Assembly (NCBI RefSeq): GCF_002105155.1
Contig: NW_019028985.1
Span: forward strand, 248,001-312,000
Source: Lobosporangium transversale
Taxonomy: Eukaryota; Mortierellomycota; Mortierellomycetes; Mortierellales; Mortierellaceae
DNA: 64,000 nt
Reading direction: 5' to 3'
Shown: piece after piece, positions 11,227 through 23,998 of the stretch
Layout of the letters: every line of letters starts with the position of its first letter
Numbering within the stretch: position 1 is the stretch's first letter
Notes under the pieces: generated by a model
Told to the model about the DNA's origin: nothing
What the model saw: the letters and a program-made list of their open reading frames with translations, nothing else
Database searches by the model: none
Made by a program: the position numbers and the translations under genes

Positions 11227-14200
11227 TTAGATATGGTCAGCCGTCTCTTTTGTCGCTTGGGGTGACTTTAAACCGGCATGGCTGACCAGATCCTCTTCAT
11301 TCGAGGGCATGCAGCTTGACATCAATGATCCCAGTACCTATTTGTAATAAAGGGAAATAAATGTTGAGTAAAAGCCTTGCAATATGGACTGTTAATGTAT
11401 AGCATTGAAAGCACTGCAACAGTTGTTACCTTCAGGCTCACAGGCTTGGTCATATATCCATCGACCCCACACTCAAACGCCAGGCGCTTGTCCTCATCCC
11501 CTGCAAGGCCGGTCAATGCAAAAATGATTGTAGAGCAATATCCTTGCTCTTCCGATATTGAATCGCTACTGCTTTTATGAGTTTTTGCTAGATCCGAGAG
11601 CTTTTGTTGCTCCATCAGACCTTGCTCAAACTCGCGGATTCGCTTCGTGGCCATGTTGCCGTCCATCACTGGCATCTGCAGATCCATCAATACAAACTCA
11701 AAACCACTTTTGCCGCCTCGGCGCTTAACCTCTTCTTGAAATCGCTCCACACCAATCTTGCCATTCTCGGCTTCAACCACGCTTACACCACGTTTCTTCA
11801 GGAATGTCCGCAAGATCATCCTGTTGGTGATATTGTCCTCAACAATCAACACGCGAGGAACAGGCTTTTTCAACGTCTCGTTATCTTTGGTAGGACCATC
11901 CTCATTACTACTTCCTGATGCCGATGCCGATGTCGATGTTGATTTTGGAGCAGAAGAGATAGTAACAGTATCACCAGCTGTGGAGGTGGCAGCAGTAGAA
12001 GAAGCAGCAACATACCCCTGTTGCTTCTTCTTGGCCTGATTATCCCAGATTGATCGTCTGGGTCGAAGCTTAGGCACAGTAACATCGATATTAGCCCTGA
12101 ATTCCTCTAGGTTCGGGTCAAGGACTGGAGCAAGGTGAAGATACTGCGGTGTAGCAAGGTGGCAATTTAGCTGGTACTGATCGTCGGCTTGAGTTGTGGC
12201 GCTTCCAGGGAGGCAAACCTCACGCTCTGGCGTTGTGGCAGGACTCGGTCCTGCAGGTAACGTCCATGGAGGAGGGACAAGTCCGCCAGGAGAGTGAGGA
12301 GCGACAACTATTGATAGTTGTTGGCCGCCTTGAAGCGTCATTGGGGACGTAAACGACTGCTTAATCATTGTTCCCGCCGACAACAGACGGGTATCGTGAA
12401 CACCCGAGGTGGTTGCCATGATATAAGGCACTGTCGCAGAGCAAAGCAAAGGCATTGGCTGCAATTGTATTGGTTCTGAGCTGGCTGAGAGCCGTGGCGA
12501 TCCATGCGGGGTTTCAAGGTGAGGACTAGAGAAAGCAGGGGTGAAACACTCACGTAAACACTGCACTAACTTGATGGGCCCGATTGGTTTGGTCATGATC
12601 ACAATGCTTGCGGGGCGTTCAATAGACTCGGACTCGATCGGTGTTTCCAAATACTCGTCAACGAGTCTCTGAACGTTCATCACATTCGATGGCGACGTAA
12701 CCATCAACAGTGGTGTTGGCGTAACAGGGTTTTTAATGTCACCCACCTCGATTGTACGATGATAATCGATCCAATACGATAAGTATGCCTTGAGACGAAT
12801 GAGGTCATCGTTGATAACCAGAAGGTCACAGTGAGATTGGTCACAAAGATCCTTGAGCATATCTTCAGGACTGGCATCTTCCTCATTACCTTTCTCCACG
12901 TTCATGTTGAGTTGTTGACCCATCAAACGCCTGCCCATAATCTCGAACAAGCGGTCTGCACCAACGGAAGGCTCTCCAGAATAGAACCGACAAGAAGCCT
13001 CTTGCCAGGGGCCGCTAATTTTCTTCAGAGATTTCACCTGATGAGAGGCAGGAGTCGCCCAAAGAAGTACCTTGACCACACAGCCTCTTCCCTCAATCCC
13101 TTCGCTCCAAACCTCCATCCATCCACCAAGTTTTCGAACAAGCTCTTTGACAAGCGCCATACCAAGGCCTGTACCGACCTGGAGCGGGTCTTCTTGCGAG
13201 AACCGCTTGAAAAGATGGTATTGGACAAATTCGGGTGAAATACCCTTCCCAGTATCACGTACTGTGAACAAAATAGCTTGGGCGCCTGGATACGGTTGTT
13301 TTATAGGGATAGGGCTGTTAATTAGGGGCTTTGCTGAAACCTCTACGAACCCGGCTGTAGTGAACTTAATGGCGTTCTCAACGAGCTAAAAAAAAAATAA
13401 AAAATAAAAAAAACTATAAGATTTATTCAGGACGTTTTAATAGAAATGGAGAAAAGCATTTAATTTTACAAACCTGGGTCAAAATGCGGGTGACAGACTT
13501 CACATCTAGTGAGTAGTTCCATATAACACCTTGATCTGGAGCACATTCCGGCTCATCCATAGCAACTAGAAGCTCCAGAACAGCTTTACGCTCAGGTTTT
13601 AAACTGCGTGCTGCAAGACTGTGGACGGAGTCAAATGAGGAATTATGGCCACTATGAGAGTCTTCATGTGAGCTAAAGCTCCCTCGTTTGAACGGTATTG
13701 TACCAACAAATGAAGTAGAAATATTCGTTGTCGATCCTGTGGCCGAGTTTGAGGTTGATAAAGACAGTGAGGAAGGGGAGTGCTTTGTCCAAGAGGGCAG
13801 TACAACCACGTTCTTTTCAGTGCAAGCTTTTGCCATTGACTCAGCGACGCTCTGGCACAAATCACGAATATCTGTGTCCTCAATAACAGTCTCTTCAACT
13901 TCAGGAGCGGGCTTCGTTTTATGATCTCCGCTATTATCTCGAGTCTCCATATCATTATCAGGGTCAAGATTTGCGAGCTCGATGATGTTGTTGATTGTGT
14001 CAATTAAGTTCTTGCCTGATGCCTCAGCCGTGGCAATCATATCCATCTGTGCATTACTTAGTGGCTCCTCCGGATTAGCATAAAGTAGCTCGAGAATACC
14101 AAGGATAATGTGCAGCGGCGTTCGAAGCTCATGTGAGATGCTATAGGGAAAACAATAGTGGTAGCAATAATGAGCTTTGGTTCTTGAATAAATGAAATTA

Positions 14201-17200
14201 GACTGAACGAAAAAGCTTAAAAGAAAAAATCATACCTCTTGATAAAAGTGCCTTTGGCTTTATCGGCTGCTTCCACTCGCTTCTTCATAACCTCAGTGAC
14301 AAGGCAAGATCCAAAGTTTTTGAGGTAGATCCTTTCATGAAATGAAAACTGTTTTGTGTGAGAAGAGGAAAGGATAACAAAGTACGCCCATGGTTCATTA
14401 TCCATAGTAATCTCATTTGAAGATGATGATGGTCCCAAGATAGGGACAATCAAGGCCGATCGATAAGGCGTCGTGGCCCCTGTTTTAAGCAACCGCAATG
14501 TACCCTCAAAGGTATGGCATAGCTGTTTCTGACAGCTTGGGTCCTTAACCGTAGCAGGATTCGTGGGGGCACCAAACCAGTCATTTTCGTTTGCATCCTG
14601 CGCAGGAGTGCATAAAGGCAAGCCTTCTTGACCTGTAATAGAGCGTTGTGTTGATGTCTCCTGCCGTACATAAGCCAACATCTCCTTGATCACCGGTTGA
14701 TCACGCTCCCAAACAGGTTCTTTGGCGTTCAGTAAAGCATCGCCAAGGAGATGATTTCTACAGCTCACATCCGTGCATACCCATGCCGACCCTTTCCTCG
14801 CCGTATCCTGAGACCTTTCATCAAAAATAGGTCGGGTATAAATGTCGATGTTCTTTTGGGATGAGGCTAGACAAGCTAGCGATGTGTTGGGCGTGCTACT
14901 CGCAGCCTTACCTCCTTTCACCACTCCAACGGCCCCTTTCCGACGTCCTGTTTTATCAAGGTAATTCCAGACGACAGAAGATTCCGAAGGCGGGATAATG
15001 GACTGATTGTCTGTAGCTTGTACGAGGTAAACTGCATCGACATTGAGCGTTGCTTGGAGCATGATACATGCAGCGGGAAATGCTTTATCTTGCAAGGAGT
15101 TCCCACCAGTTGCAGGCGTCGACTCTGATGAGCCCAATGAAGGTGGCGCAAACGCGCATGAGAGCAATGTTGGAGAGCCTGTAGGTGTAGGAAAGGCCGG
15201 CTCCAATGGTGTCGATGCATACATTGATTCATTATCCAATGTTTTCGGGACTGATTCAAAAATGTCAGACGGTGTTGGAAGAGGCGCCTGCAGAGTGTTT
15301 GTAGAATAAGGCTGCCTTTGCCTGGAAGCGCCCTGCGAAGCCAAATCATTCACATGTGGTGACTCCGGCTTGGTAGTGTCTAAACACCCTCGTACCCAGC
15401 GTGTCACATCGCGCATCATGCGACTCCTTGTGCACAGTTGTACCTGATCGTTCCACAATTCCATCTCTCTCATAACTACAGCAGCGAAGTCAGTCAGCAG
15501 CTTTCGATCCTTTTCCGAAAAAGATGTTCGTGGCTCAAAATCATAAAGGCATAGTACCCCAATATTCAGGTTATCTGAAGTTGTTAATGGTGCTCCAGCA
15601 TAAAACCTAATATGCGGCTCTGATTCAACAGAAGGTAAACCCTTGAAGCGCCAATCAGCGTAGGTGTCCAATACAACCAACGGATCTTTTGAAGATCGTA
15701 GAATGGTGTGTGAACAGATTGAATGTTGGCGTGGGGCTTCTGTATAAGCATTAGGATATTGGGCTTTTGTAGATACTTGAAGATGATCCACCAAAGTGAT
15801 GACACACCCTTTGGTACCCATGACATTTGCAACCAATTGGACAATATGTTCAAAATTTGGATCGGGGTCTGTCCGCAAGAGTTGGAAGCTGTGAAGGGCA
15901 CGGAGACGTTTCTCCTCGTTCAGAGGCAAGGGCGGGGCCAGATAAGGGAGGTACTGGTCAGGAGGACCAATGTAAGGAGGGGTGGGAGGGAATGCTGTGA
16001 CGGCCTTTGGTCGTGAAGTGGGGAAGTCACTTGGGAAACGTCCTTGACGATAGTGGTAAAGAAAATCATCCCAGGACTCGTATTCCTGATCAGCGGAGCA
16101 TTTTGACATGGAGCGCGAGTGACATTTAATACTGACGTTGCCCCGCCCAAGATCGATCGAGCACTGAGGCGAGAAGGCTGACGAGGTTGGTGTTGAACAT
16201 GTGGAGTTGGAGGTCATTGTTGGGGAACAGTTCCCTGGATTGGAAGAGGAACGGCCAAAGCCACGAACAACTTGAGCAATTCCAGAAATTCGTTCTACGA
16301 GCCCTGGGCTGGGGGATTTGAGTTGACCTACGCTCGTCCCAACCTCTGGTTTGTAACCCCGTGGAGACGGCTTCCCAGCAGTTGAGATCGAGGTCAATCT
16401 TCCAGCTATAGAGTCTGGTCCTTGATCCGTCTTTGATATCCGGAGACCCGTACCTTCAGACTTGCGCCTCTGGATACATTTTGGGCGCAATGTAGAAGTT
16501 CTAGGTATAGTAATATGGGTTATGGTCAACAATAGTTAGAGCCTCGTGCACAGAAAAAGGTGCCAGACTAATATTCCTCTAATTCCAGAAGCCCCTCAAT
16601 CATACTGGGGATGCCGAATCAAGAAAAATAAAAATAAAAATGTTGAGATGGATTCACATAGAGAGAGAAAGGATTGCAAGGTAACTCTTAACTTGAGGGA
16701 ACGGCACATAGTTAACCAAGCTCAAACCCGAACAGGTCAATTACTTTTCCGCACATGAAAGCATACAACTAACATCTGTTAGAACAGACACTAGACCCTT
16801 AATGAAGGAACTCTCTCATTAGAAAGAAAAGAAAATAACAAAAGTATGCTCCTTCTGAGTTATACAGACGAACATGTAGGTGGTTCTGTCCCGTCCGCCA
16901 GTTTCAGAGTTGTCATTCTCCACACCTGTCAATGATTGGTACGTTTCAGAACCATGTGACAAAGTTTAGCTCTCTACCTTTGCTCACCAAATAAAGACTA
17001 ACAAAGATCTTCTAAATCTTGTATCCAGGGACAGTAACACCATCCCTCTTCATTCACTCCTTTTTTTTTTTTTTTTTTTTTTAGGCCTTTCTATGTTTAT
17101 CTCCTCCCTTCTCTTCTTCGTGTTCCTTGTTCTGTTTGGCCCATCTTTTTCCTATTTCAAGGTCTCGCTGAGTGAGAATTCTATTCCAATAGAGTCAAAG

Positions 17201-18565
17201 TTTACTATTGAAGAGGCTCATAAAAGGAAAGACAATGGGCCATTATGGGATGCCAATAACTTGGGAAGTTTTACGTGGGCTGTGTAGTACTTGTTGAATA
17301 AATACAGAGTTTGTAACGAACAAAAACGTGTGTGTCTGCCGTTCGTTCACAAAAATAAGGGGATCTGGGGGCCGTGCCTTTGTTGCTTGAAAGAATATGC
17401 TTTTCGTTCCTGTGATCCCGTCAACGTTGTTTGTGGGAAAGAGAAAAGGAAATACATGAAATGGTACAAGGAAAAAAAAAGCACGATTCGCTATGCAGCT
17501 ACAATAAATGGAGTGCTACTCCAAAGGAGAACCATGGGAAAGTGCTATTGATGACCGACGAGAGCTAGGATGCGCGAATGAGCTGCACCATGGTGACACC
17601 ATTGGTCATGTCCGACTGGTGAGATCTGGACACCAACCGTACTACCGAGGAAGTACATGATACAGTGATGACATTCTCTCTCTCCCTGACTTCCCTTGTT
17701 CTTCCTATCATTCCATGGTTGCTTCGATGCGACAATTCCCAGAGCTTACTAAAACTATATCCCTCACGCATTATTCACACTATTGACACGATACTCTCGT
17801 GCACATGCATTTGCCTCCTCTCTTCCCCCCCCCACTTCTTCCAACGATGGTAGGAATAGAACACACGGTAATAAGTGTCCAGAAGCATCCATCAACATCA
17901 TGCATTAATGAGAACACATAAAATGCAACTTAAATGCAAATGAAGCATAAAGCAAAACAAGGGAGCTTTGGGCACTATGCAGATCAAAACGGAAAATAAA
18001 GACGACTTTACCTTGAGGATGAAGCATTGACAGAGTCAGTTCCCGAGCTAGAACGAACATTGCTGAATGGTGTCCAATTAATTTTCAATCCTTTGGACCA
18101 TCGATGTTCTTTTTGTGTGTCAGTGATTAAACTTTTGGGCTGAGTTGAGGAGTTGGTCTTCATATCAAGAGATATCACTGGTGAGGTTGGTTGTGACTGT
18201 TCTTTATATTGGGGATGCCGTCTAGGAGGTTCCTGCGCTTGCGAGGAAGCACTTGAGGACGCGTCCTGGTGTTCCTGAAAGTAGTCTTTTGAGGATGCAG
18301 TGGATCTCGAGTTGGTTGCACAAGTCGGTGCTGACATTGAAGATAAATGAGTCGTGTGATGTTCAGGAGAAAGAAGCGTGTCTGGTTCTAATGACAAGTC
18401 TAGTTCTGAAAATTGGGATCGCCAATATAAAGATGAAGGTGAAGTGTTGGCTCGCAGAAAATAAGGTCGACGATGGGATAAATCGAGCTGTTTCTCCAGT
18501 TCTTCCTGAATGAACTGATCCTGCTGTGCTTCATCTATCCCTGTTACACTAGGGTGTGCAGCCAT
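11227..18565 (-). CDS. Hybrid histidine kinase with GAF, HisKA, HATPase and receiver domains
   Basis: Exons on the minus strand: 18565-18012, 16500-14236, 14140-13474, 13385-11430 and 11337-11227, giving 1850 residues. A disordered N-terminus precedes a GAF sensor domain (about 400-545). The phosphoacceptor region reads SISHELRTPL, with His943 reconstituted across an intron. The ATP-binding domain has the N box LVENAIKFT (about 1163), DTGKGI (G1, about 1206) and GTGLGMALV (G2, about 1233). Next is a receiver-like segment that looks degenerate (about 1345-1445), then a canonical receiver starting VPRVLIVEDN with phospho-Asp1730 in VLMDLQMPVMDG and the conserved Lys in TKP. It should autophosphorylate and feed a phosphotransfer protein in an osmotic, oxidative or other stress pathway. 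The first exon is joined by an unusually long 1511-bp intron. The phase fits and the downstream exon has no upstream ATG, but this link is the weakest part. Confidence 0.85.
16501..18011 (-). other. Inferred 1.5-kb intron of the histidine kinase gene
   Basis: The segment runs from a CAAG|GTAAAG donor at 18011 to a CCTAG acceptor at 16501-16502, phase 2 on both sides. It is more than ten times longer than neighbouring introns. It holds a T run at about 17061-17082 and short open frames on the plus strand (16546-16758, 17093-17287) without recognisable domains. A hidden small exon or a separate transcript here cannot be excluded. Confidence 0.45.
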
Positions 18566-19197
18566 TTAATATTATTAAAATTTGAAAGGTGTAGTGGATT
18601 ATTCTTTTGCAGTTGTAACTACTTAGTTTTGTTGTGGTATATATGATCAATGGTATGCTAATTGCTGTCTAATGGCAATGAAGAGTGTATAGGTTTGCGT
18701 ATGTGAATGGGTATATCTGTATGTATGTCAATGAATGCTTAAGTGTGAGAAATGATAATTAATAGTACAATATTTGTGGTCGATCGTTAGTTTAGAAGGC
18801 TGCAAAGCGAACTTGAAGAGGTCAAGGAAGGTAGAGTAAGACGATCGGTGGAGAGAAAAGAGTCGCGAAAGATTAGGAATGAATGTCTATGAATAAACTT
18901 TATACTGAATAAAAAAAGAGGAGATTATTGTAACAACAGGTGGAATAAGTTGGAATGAGAAGAGAGAGAAAGAAAAGATGAAGAGGAGTAAAAGAGAAAA
19001 AAAAAAAAAAAAAAAAGAAAAGAAAAGGAAAAGAAAAAGAAAAAGAGAAAGAGTGTGAGAGAGAGTATGCAAGAGGAAGAAAGGAGAAAGAAAGGAGCAA
19101 AGGTAATGAGGCTCCGGGTGATGAAAGAGAGTAAAGAGAATGTGAACAATGATGATGTTGAACAAATGAAGAAATCGCGTATTGAGTCTCCCACATA

Positions 19198-19198
<1 letters not shown>

Positions 19199-19224
<26 letters not shown>
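19199..19224 (+). repeat. (GA)n microsatellite
   Basis: About 13 GA units, followed by A/G-rich sequence, inside the purine-rich upstream region of the histidine kinase gene. Confidence 0.85.
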
Positions 19225-19229
<5 letters not shown>

Positions 19230-19698
19230 AGAGCAATGACCACCCTTTTTAACTGGGGTATGTGCTCTGTTTTGAGTTGGTTAGTAAGTTGGTGGGGACA
19301 ACATCAACTAAGCAAAAAAGCCATTGGCAGGCAATCACAGACAAACGACAGCATAAAAATAAAATAACCAGCTTGATTGCGATTACTTCTTCATTTTTTA
19401 ATCCCGTACCATCCCATCCCGTTTTATCCCTTGGAAGATGTGGATTGATCGAGAGATGGATTGAAAGACTATCTTTGGCATTTAATGCGGTTAAAACATA
19501 ATATATAACAAAAGAGAGAGACATCCTGGATCTAGAAAAGATTGCTACCTTGAATCTCAACGACCCGTGCGAAGAGTCACTCGTTCTGGAAAGGAGGTGT
19601 GAATGTGTATGGGTATCTCCGGAGAAAATGTGTACTAAAGAGGGACCCGTTGCTGCTGTGACAAAAAGACTAAAAAAAAATCTGAGCAAAGCAGGGAA

Positions 19699-19714
19699 CT
19701 GAACAATTGTTCAG
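19699..19714. repeat. Perfect 16-bp palindrome
   Basis: CTGAACAATTGTTCAG reads identically on both strands. It lies in a gene-free stretch. A dimeric protein binding site is possible, but nothing else supports it. Confidence 0.5.
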
Positions 19715-19978
19715 GGCGCACGCTTCAGGAGGCGATATGGCTACCTTTACAATTAAAGGAGCTTTTTTTTGTTCCAATAATCATTTCATTAGTCCTCAAT
19801 TGTATTGGAAAGTATGTTAGGCATATTGAAATCGGGTCCGATGCTCGAATCTGCGATCGAGAATGAGTGCTTTGACAACAGTCAGTAATCTGGACTTTTT
19901 TAAAAACGTTCCTCCATACATTGGATGTATCCCGCCGGATAAATGCGCATTTATTAAACTGATGTTGAGCTTGAACTG

Positions 19979-20024
<46 letters not shown>
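19979..20024. repeat. T29/A17 composite homopolymer
   Basis: A run of 29 T directly abuts a run of 17 A, an inverted repeat able to fold on itself. Similar T-then-A junctions occur at 29964-30004, 32249-32287 and 49307-49338. Exact lengths may carry sequencing or assembly error. Confidence 0.7.
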
Positions 20025-20890
20025 GTCTAGAGAGGCTCTATCCCATACTATCTTCCTATTCTGATTCCCCGAGATACCATGTTTGAAGATCGATTAAAGA
20101 AAAAGTAAAAAAGGGCTTGGACTACTTGATCGCATATCAAGCAATGCAAATTTCCAAACTATTTGGGCATTCATTAGAAACGCTCACTTGCATTGCAGTC
20201 TTTTGTTGCTTCACTTTGCTTTGCATTTTATTTTTGCAATTTGTCAGATCTGACAAGATTTCTATTTTTCATCCCTTCAAATTCAATTGCTTCAGTGGTG
20301 AAAGGGCAAGAGAGTGAGAGAGGAGGCTCATTTTTAGCGACAGTATTACTTGAGATCTTGCGCAATAATGAGCCCGATGTCTTTTTACCACCCTTTTAGC
20401 CCATATTGTGCTTCTGAGACGCAGTCATTGTCAAATGTTCGAGCACTTGGAATGACCAACGTTCACACCTCAGGCTCCAGCGTCGAATTACAAATAAAAA
20501 AAAAAGGGGGTAGGACATCAAATCATCTATCCACGCGTTAAAACGCTCCATCATGCAGCGCCTTTTTTTTTTTTTTTTTTTTTTACTACGTACCACAACT
20601 ACAGAAGGCAAAAAAAAAACGCAGGATACCACATCTGAACCCCAAATTCATGAATCGCCGATTTACTGTGACATGACGCTTGACATGAGCACTTTGAATT
20701 AGTCAAAACAACAATAGTAATAGAAAAGGCCGAACATATTTGTTTTTTGTTTTTAAATGCAATTCAAATTATAATGCCTAGCACTCTTAGTACTATCCAC
20801 GATCCTAGCACCTGGAGTGGTGTCGTTTACAATAAAAACCTTGAGCTTTGGTTGATTATATCTTCATTTTTTTATTCTTAAACGTTCCTG

Positions 20891-20922
<32 letters not shown>

Positions 20923-20930
20923 GTAAAACG

Positions 20931-21558
20931 CTAATGAAGTTGAATCTGTGCACGTTGCTCCCGCTTGTTGAGCCAGCTCTATATCAAATGGTAACAAAAA
21001 AAAAAGACAGGTTAAATTTCATTTGGTCAAGGTCTCTAGACTCAAAACCTCCTAACGAATGGTCCTGGATTATTTTTTTTGCAATTGCCGAGGGTTAGTA
21101 CCAAGATCTCCATTCCGATCGACGTCATCAACTGAAGTTTTGTCTGTTGCTTTTCCATGATGAGGGATATCTTCATGTGCCTTGTTGGTTATTTATGGGA
21201 TGACAAGTTTTGCAAAGTATGTCACGTTCATATTTAACATATTTCTCCCATCCTGTACGTCCCAAGCTCCAGAATTCAAGTACAAAAGCCCAAGACGTCA
21301 CTAAAAAAAAAAAAAAAAAAAAAAAAAAATGCAGTTGTTTACCTGGCATCCGCAGAATAGAATCATGAATGCGTAAAAAAACGTTGCGGTCAAGCAAGCC
21401 TTGGCGACTTCTGCAGGATTATCGGGATCATTGATGGTATGTGTCAGTGATTCGGCTGGTAGAGAGAAGAGAAAGGACATCGTGCCCAAGAAGATTACAC
21501 CAAACACTGACAACACAGTGCAACAGGTGGCCTGGCCAGCAGAAAACATGGGCTTCAT
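20931..21558 (-). CDS. V-ATPase subunit f (RNaseK / YPR170W-B family), 87 aa, two exons
   Basis: Exon 1 (21558-21343) starts MKPMFSAGQATCCTVLSVFG and holds two membrane segments flanking a short loop with TINDPDNPAEVA. This matches the yeast V-ATPase f subunit YPR170W-B and animal RNaseK, small proteins of the membrane Vo sector of the proton pump. A 364-bp intron with a GT donor after ...FCGCQ leads to exon 2 (20978-20931), which encodes only SWLNKREQRAQIQLH and the stop. That tail aligns with the family's short basic C-terminus. Using the nearer AG (after the T28 run at 21302-21329) would give an immediate stop, so the distal AG is preferred. Length fits the family (about 85 aa). It acts in vacuolar, endosomal and Golgi membranes. 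Confidence 0.88.
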
Positions 21559-22252
21559 GATGAATAAAATGTGTATGAAAGGATTAGATGGGGAATAGGA
21601 AGTGTTGCTGTTCTAAAGAAAAAAGAGGGAAAAAAAGTATCGTTCTAAAAGAGAATGTAGCAATCCTGAATTGCAAGCTTTTTCAATTCCCTTTCTTGCT
21701 CTCTGCTAGACTTGGATAATGGGGATCCGCGCTGATGTTGTTATTATTGTTGGTGCTGTTATTGCTGTTGTTGCTGTCGTTGAGAGAGGAGAAAGCGAAG
21801 CGAAGGATGTAGTTGTTGCAATAGGCGACACGGGTTCACGTCTTCTCCCTTCTCAGCTGGTCAGGTCAACCACCCCTGTGACAGTCACTCAACTCTGTCT
21901 CGTAAGATTGTTTACATGGACTACAGGTTACATAAACTGCAGACGACGCGCACAATCTACTTATACCAGATAATAAGACATAAAAATGAATTCTCGGACA
22001 CGGTAGCCCCGTATAAACAGGCTGAACGCCCAAAGATGAAACTATAAGTCCAATTGGAGATTTTACAAAAGAAATAAGGACATCAAGCTTGACCTTCATT
22101 CAACTGCTCCGAGGATAATTGGAAATCAGCCACAGTCGGTAATTCAAATTATTTCCTTTGAGATAAAAAAGAAGTTCTCTCTCTTTTGTTAATCAGCCCT
22201 TTCTGGCCACCATTCTCTGCTTCACTCAATATAGCTATACTTATTTCCAAGA
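21559..22252. promoter_or_regulatory. Divergent promoter region, V-ATPase f (-) / methyltransferase (+)
   Basis: About 690 bp separates two start codons pointing away from each other. It includes a TTG/GTT-rich tract (21735-21785). No specific element was identified beyond position. Confidence 0.4.
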
Positions 22253-23853
22253 ATGCCAGCGTCAACAACGATACCCATGATCCTTCCTGCGGCGTCTCTG
22301 CAGCGACTTAAGGAGCTAGAGGACAGAATTGTATACAAGTATTCACAGGATCGAATAGATCAAGGCTTGGATCAAGATGGCAACGAGATCGAGGATCCTA
22401 TGCTGGAACAGTTTCGAGCAGGCGAAGATGATCAGACATACAACATCAATATGCAATGGTTATTGAAGCTTTTGGTCAAACTTGAAGAGTGTGCACCTTC
22501 CGAAGAAGACGAAGAAGGGCAAGCAGAAATTAATAACGACAATGAGAGAGGCAGACCAACAAAGACCGAAACTGGCATCAAAAGCAACAACAAACAAGAG
22601 ACTGAGCAAGAGGCAGAATACCGTTTACAACACCATCTCCTCACCGAGAGGGTTTCGTCTTGTTTGACGCACTTTTGTGGACGAGCTGCATCAGGAGCAA
22701 TGACTAGAACATGGAGCTATAATACGAATCCTCCACAGTCACTTCAAATCCATGATCCAAGTTTTATTGGTGGTGATGTCGGCTTCAAAACCTTTGGCTC
22801 CGCATACCTTCTGTCAAAGTAAGGTGCAAAAAAAAAAAAAAAAAAAAAAAAAAAATTCTTTTTTGTTTATTCATGTTTATTTTAATTATGACATGCATGT
22901 TAATTAGGACTTTTTTTTATTTTTTATTTTTATTTTGAATATCCAATAACAATCTCCATTCAAGACATATTGCTCATGGTGATATTCCTCAACTCGAACC
23001 ATGGACAGCAACAACATCATCAACATCATCGCTTCCGCTACCCAAAATACTAGAACTTGGCAGTGGCACTGGTTTGGTCGGATTTGCTGCAGCCTTATTT
23101 TCGAATCCACGGGGACCCAAAGTCATCTTATCGGATTATCATCCCAATGTGATCTCAACTTTACGTTACAACAGTACTTTGAACCATCTTGATGGACGAT
23201 GTGAAATCCAACTACTGGACTGGCGTAATGTCCTCCAAAAACGTAAACGTTGTTGTTTGGATTCCTGGCAATGCAATCATAATAATAATGGCGATGATGA
23301 TAATACGAAGAAGGAGGGCAAGGAGGAGGACAGGGGGGAAAAGGAGAGCGAGAAGGCTAATAATGGTTCAGGTCGACAAGTCATCAAAGGGGAAAATGCC
23401 ACAAAACTTACCCAGCATCGATCAACAGAATATGATAATGTTGTCCCAAATCCACTAGTGACTACTGGATGTGTATTTACAAATACAGACAGTACAGCGA
23501 GCGCAACCAATGAGATACCAGAAAAGGATCGCATGGATTTGATCCTTGGTGCTGAGGTTGTTTATGATCATGGACATGCCGAATTAGTGGCCCATGTCGT
23601 GGACGAGTATCTAAAACGGAATCTGATATCAAAAGATAAAACCATTCCTCTGAGTCGTCGACGACCTGCCTTCCATATCATGTTCCCGATCCGAAAGACA
23701 CATGCAGATGTGATTGCCGATTTTGATTTCTGGATGGATAAGATGGGCTTGGTTGACTGCCGTCAAGCTAAACAGTGGGGACGCGAGGACGGTGAAACTG
23801 TCTTCTTGTATCATTGGCGAGAGTATGTCCGGAAGGAGCATCTTGGCTGCTGA
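22253..23853 (+). CDS. Class I (METTL/Efm-type) protein lysine methyltransferase-like, 484 aa
   Basis: Two exons, 22253-22818 and 22965-23853, join with phase 2. The N-terminal 160 residues are helical with an acidic linker. Then comes DPSFIGGDVGFKTFGSAYLL, a typical lead-in for the methyltransferase-16 family. The SAM-binding motif I is KILELGSGTGLVGF (about 216-229), followed by VILSDYHPNVISTL (acidic loop) and the post-motif MDLILGAEVVYDHGHAELVA. A Lys/Glu/Asn-rich low-complexity insert (about 23270-23520) interrupts the Rossmann fold. The overall plan resembles yeast elongation-factor methyltransferases such as Efm2, but the substrate cannot be read from sequence. The intron has an A-rich run right after the donor. 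Cytosolic or nuclear; no signal peptide. Confidence 0.82.
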
Positions 23854-23998
23854 TTTTTAATTCCCATTCCCTATAGGTTAAAAACTAAACGACAATAGAA
23901 ATAGATAACACTATACAGCACAATATCAATAGATTAATAAATTGTCTAAAAATACATTTATTATTGGCACCAATTACTCTTCTGTCTTTTGTTTGTGC

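Larger units (their letters stand above)
18566..20930. other. Intergenic region upstream of the histidine kinase
   Basis: No supported gene. Bases 18890-19240 are pyrimidine-rich on the minus strand, probably the leader of the histidine kinase transcript. The rest holds a GA microsatellite (19199-19224), a 16-bp palindrome (19699-19714), a T29/A17 tract (19979-20024) and T runs near 20563-20583 and 20892-20920. Open frames here are short and low-complexity. Confidence 0.5.

Noticed and set aside
15043-15309. 88-codon plus-strand frame inside the histidine kinase
   Set aside because: Antisense shadow of a disordered Ser/Pro-rich linker.
17093-17287. 64-codon plus-strand frame with a hydrophobic start resembling a signal peptide
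   Set aside because: Follows a T run, lies within the inferred histidine-kinase intron and has no family match or mature-domain features.
18887-19243. Three overlapping Phe/Ser/Leu-rich frames
   Set aside because: Pyrimidine-tract artefacts upstream of the histidine kinase.
22904-23534. Minus-strand frames opposite the methyltransferase
   Set aside because: Shadows of the Lys/Glu/Asn-rich insert; no conserved motif.
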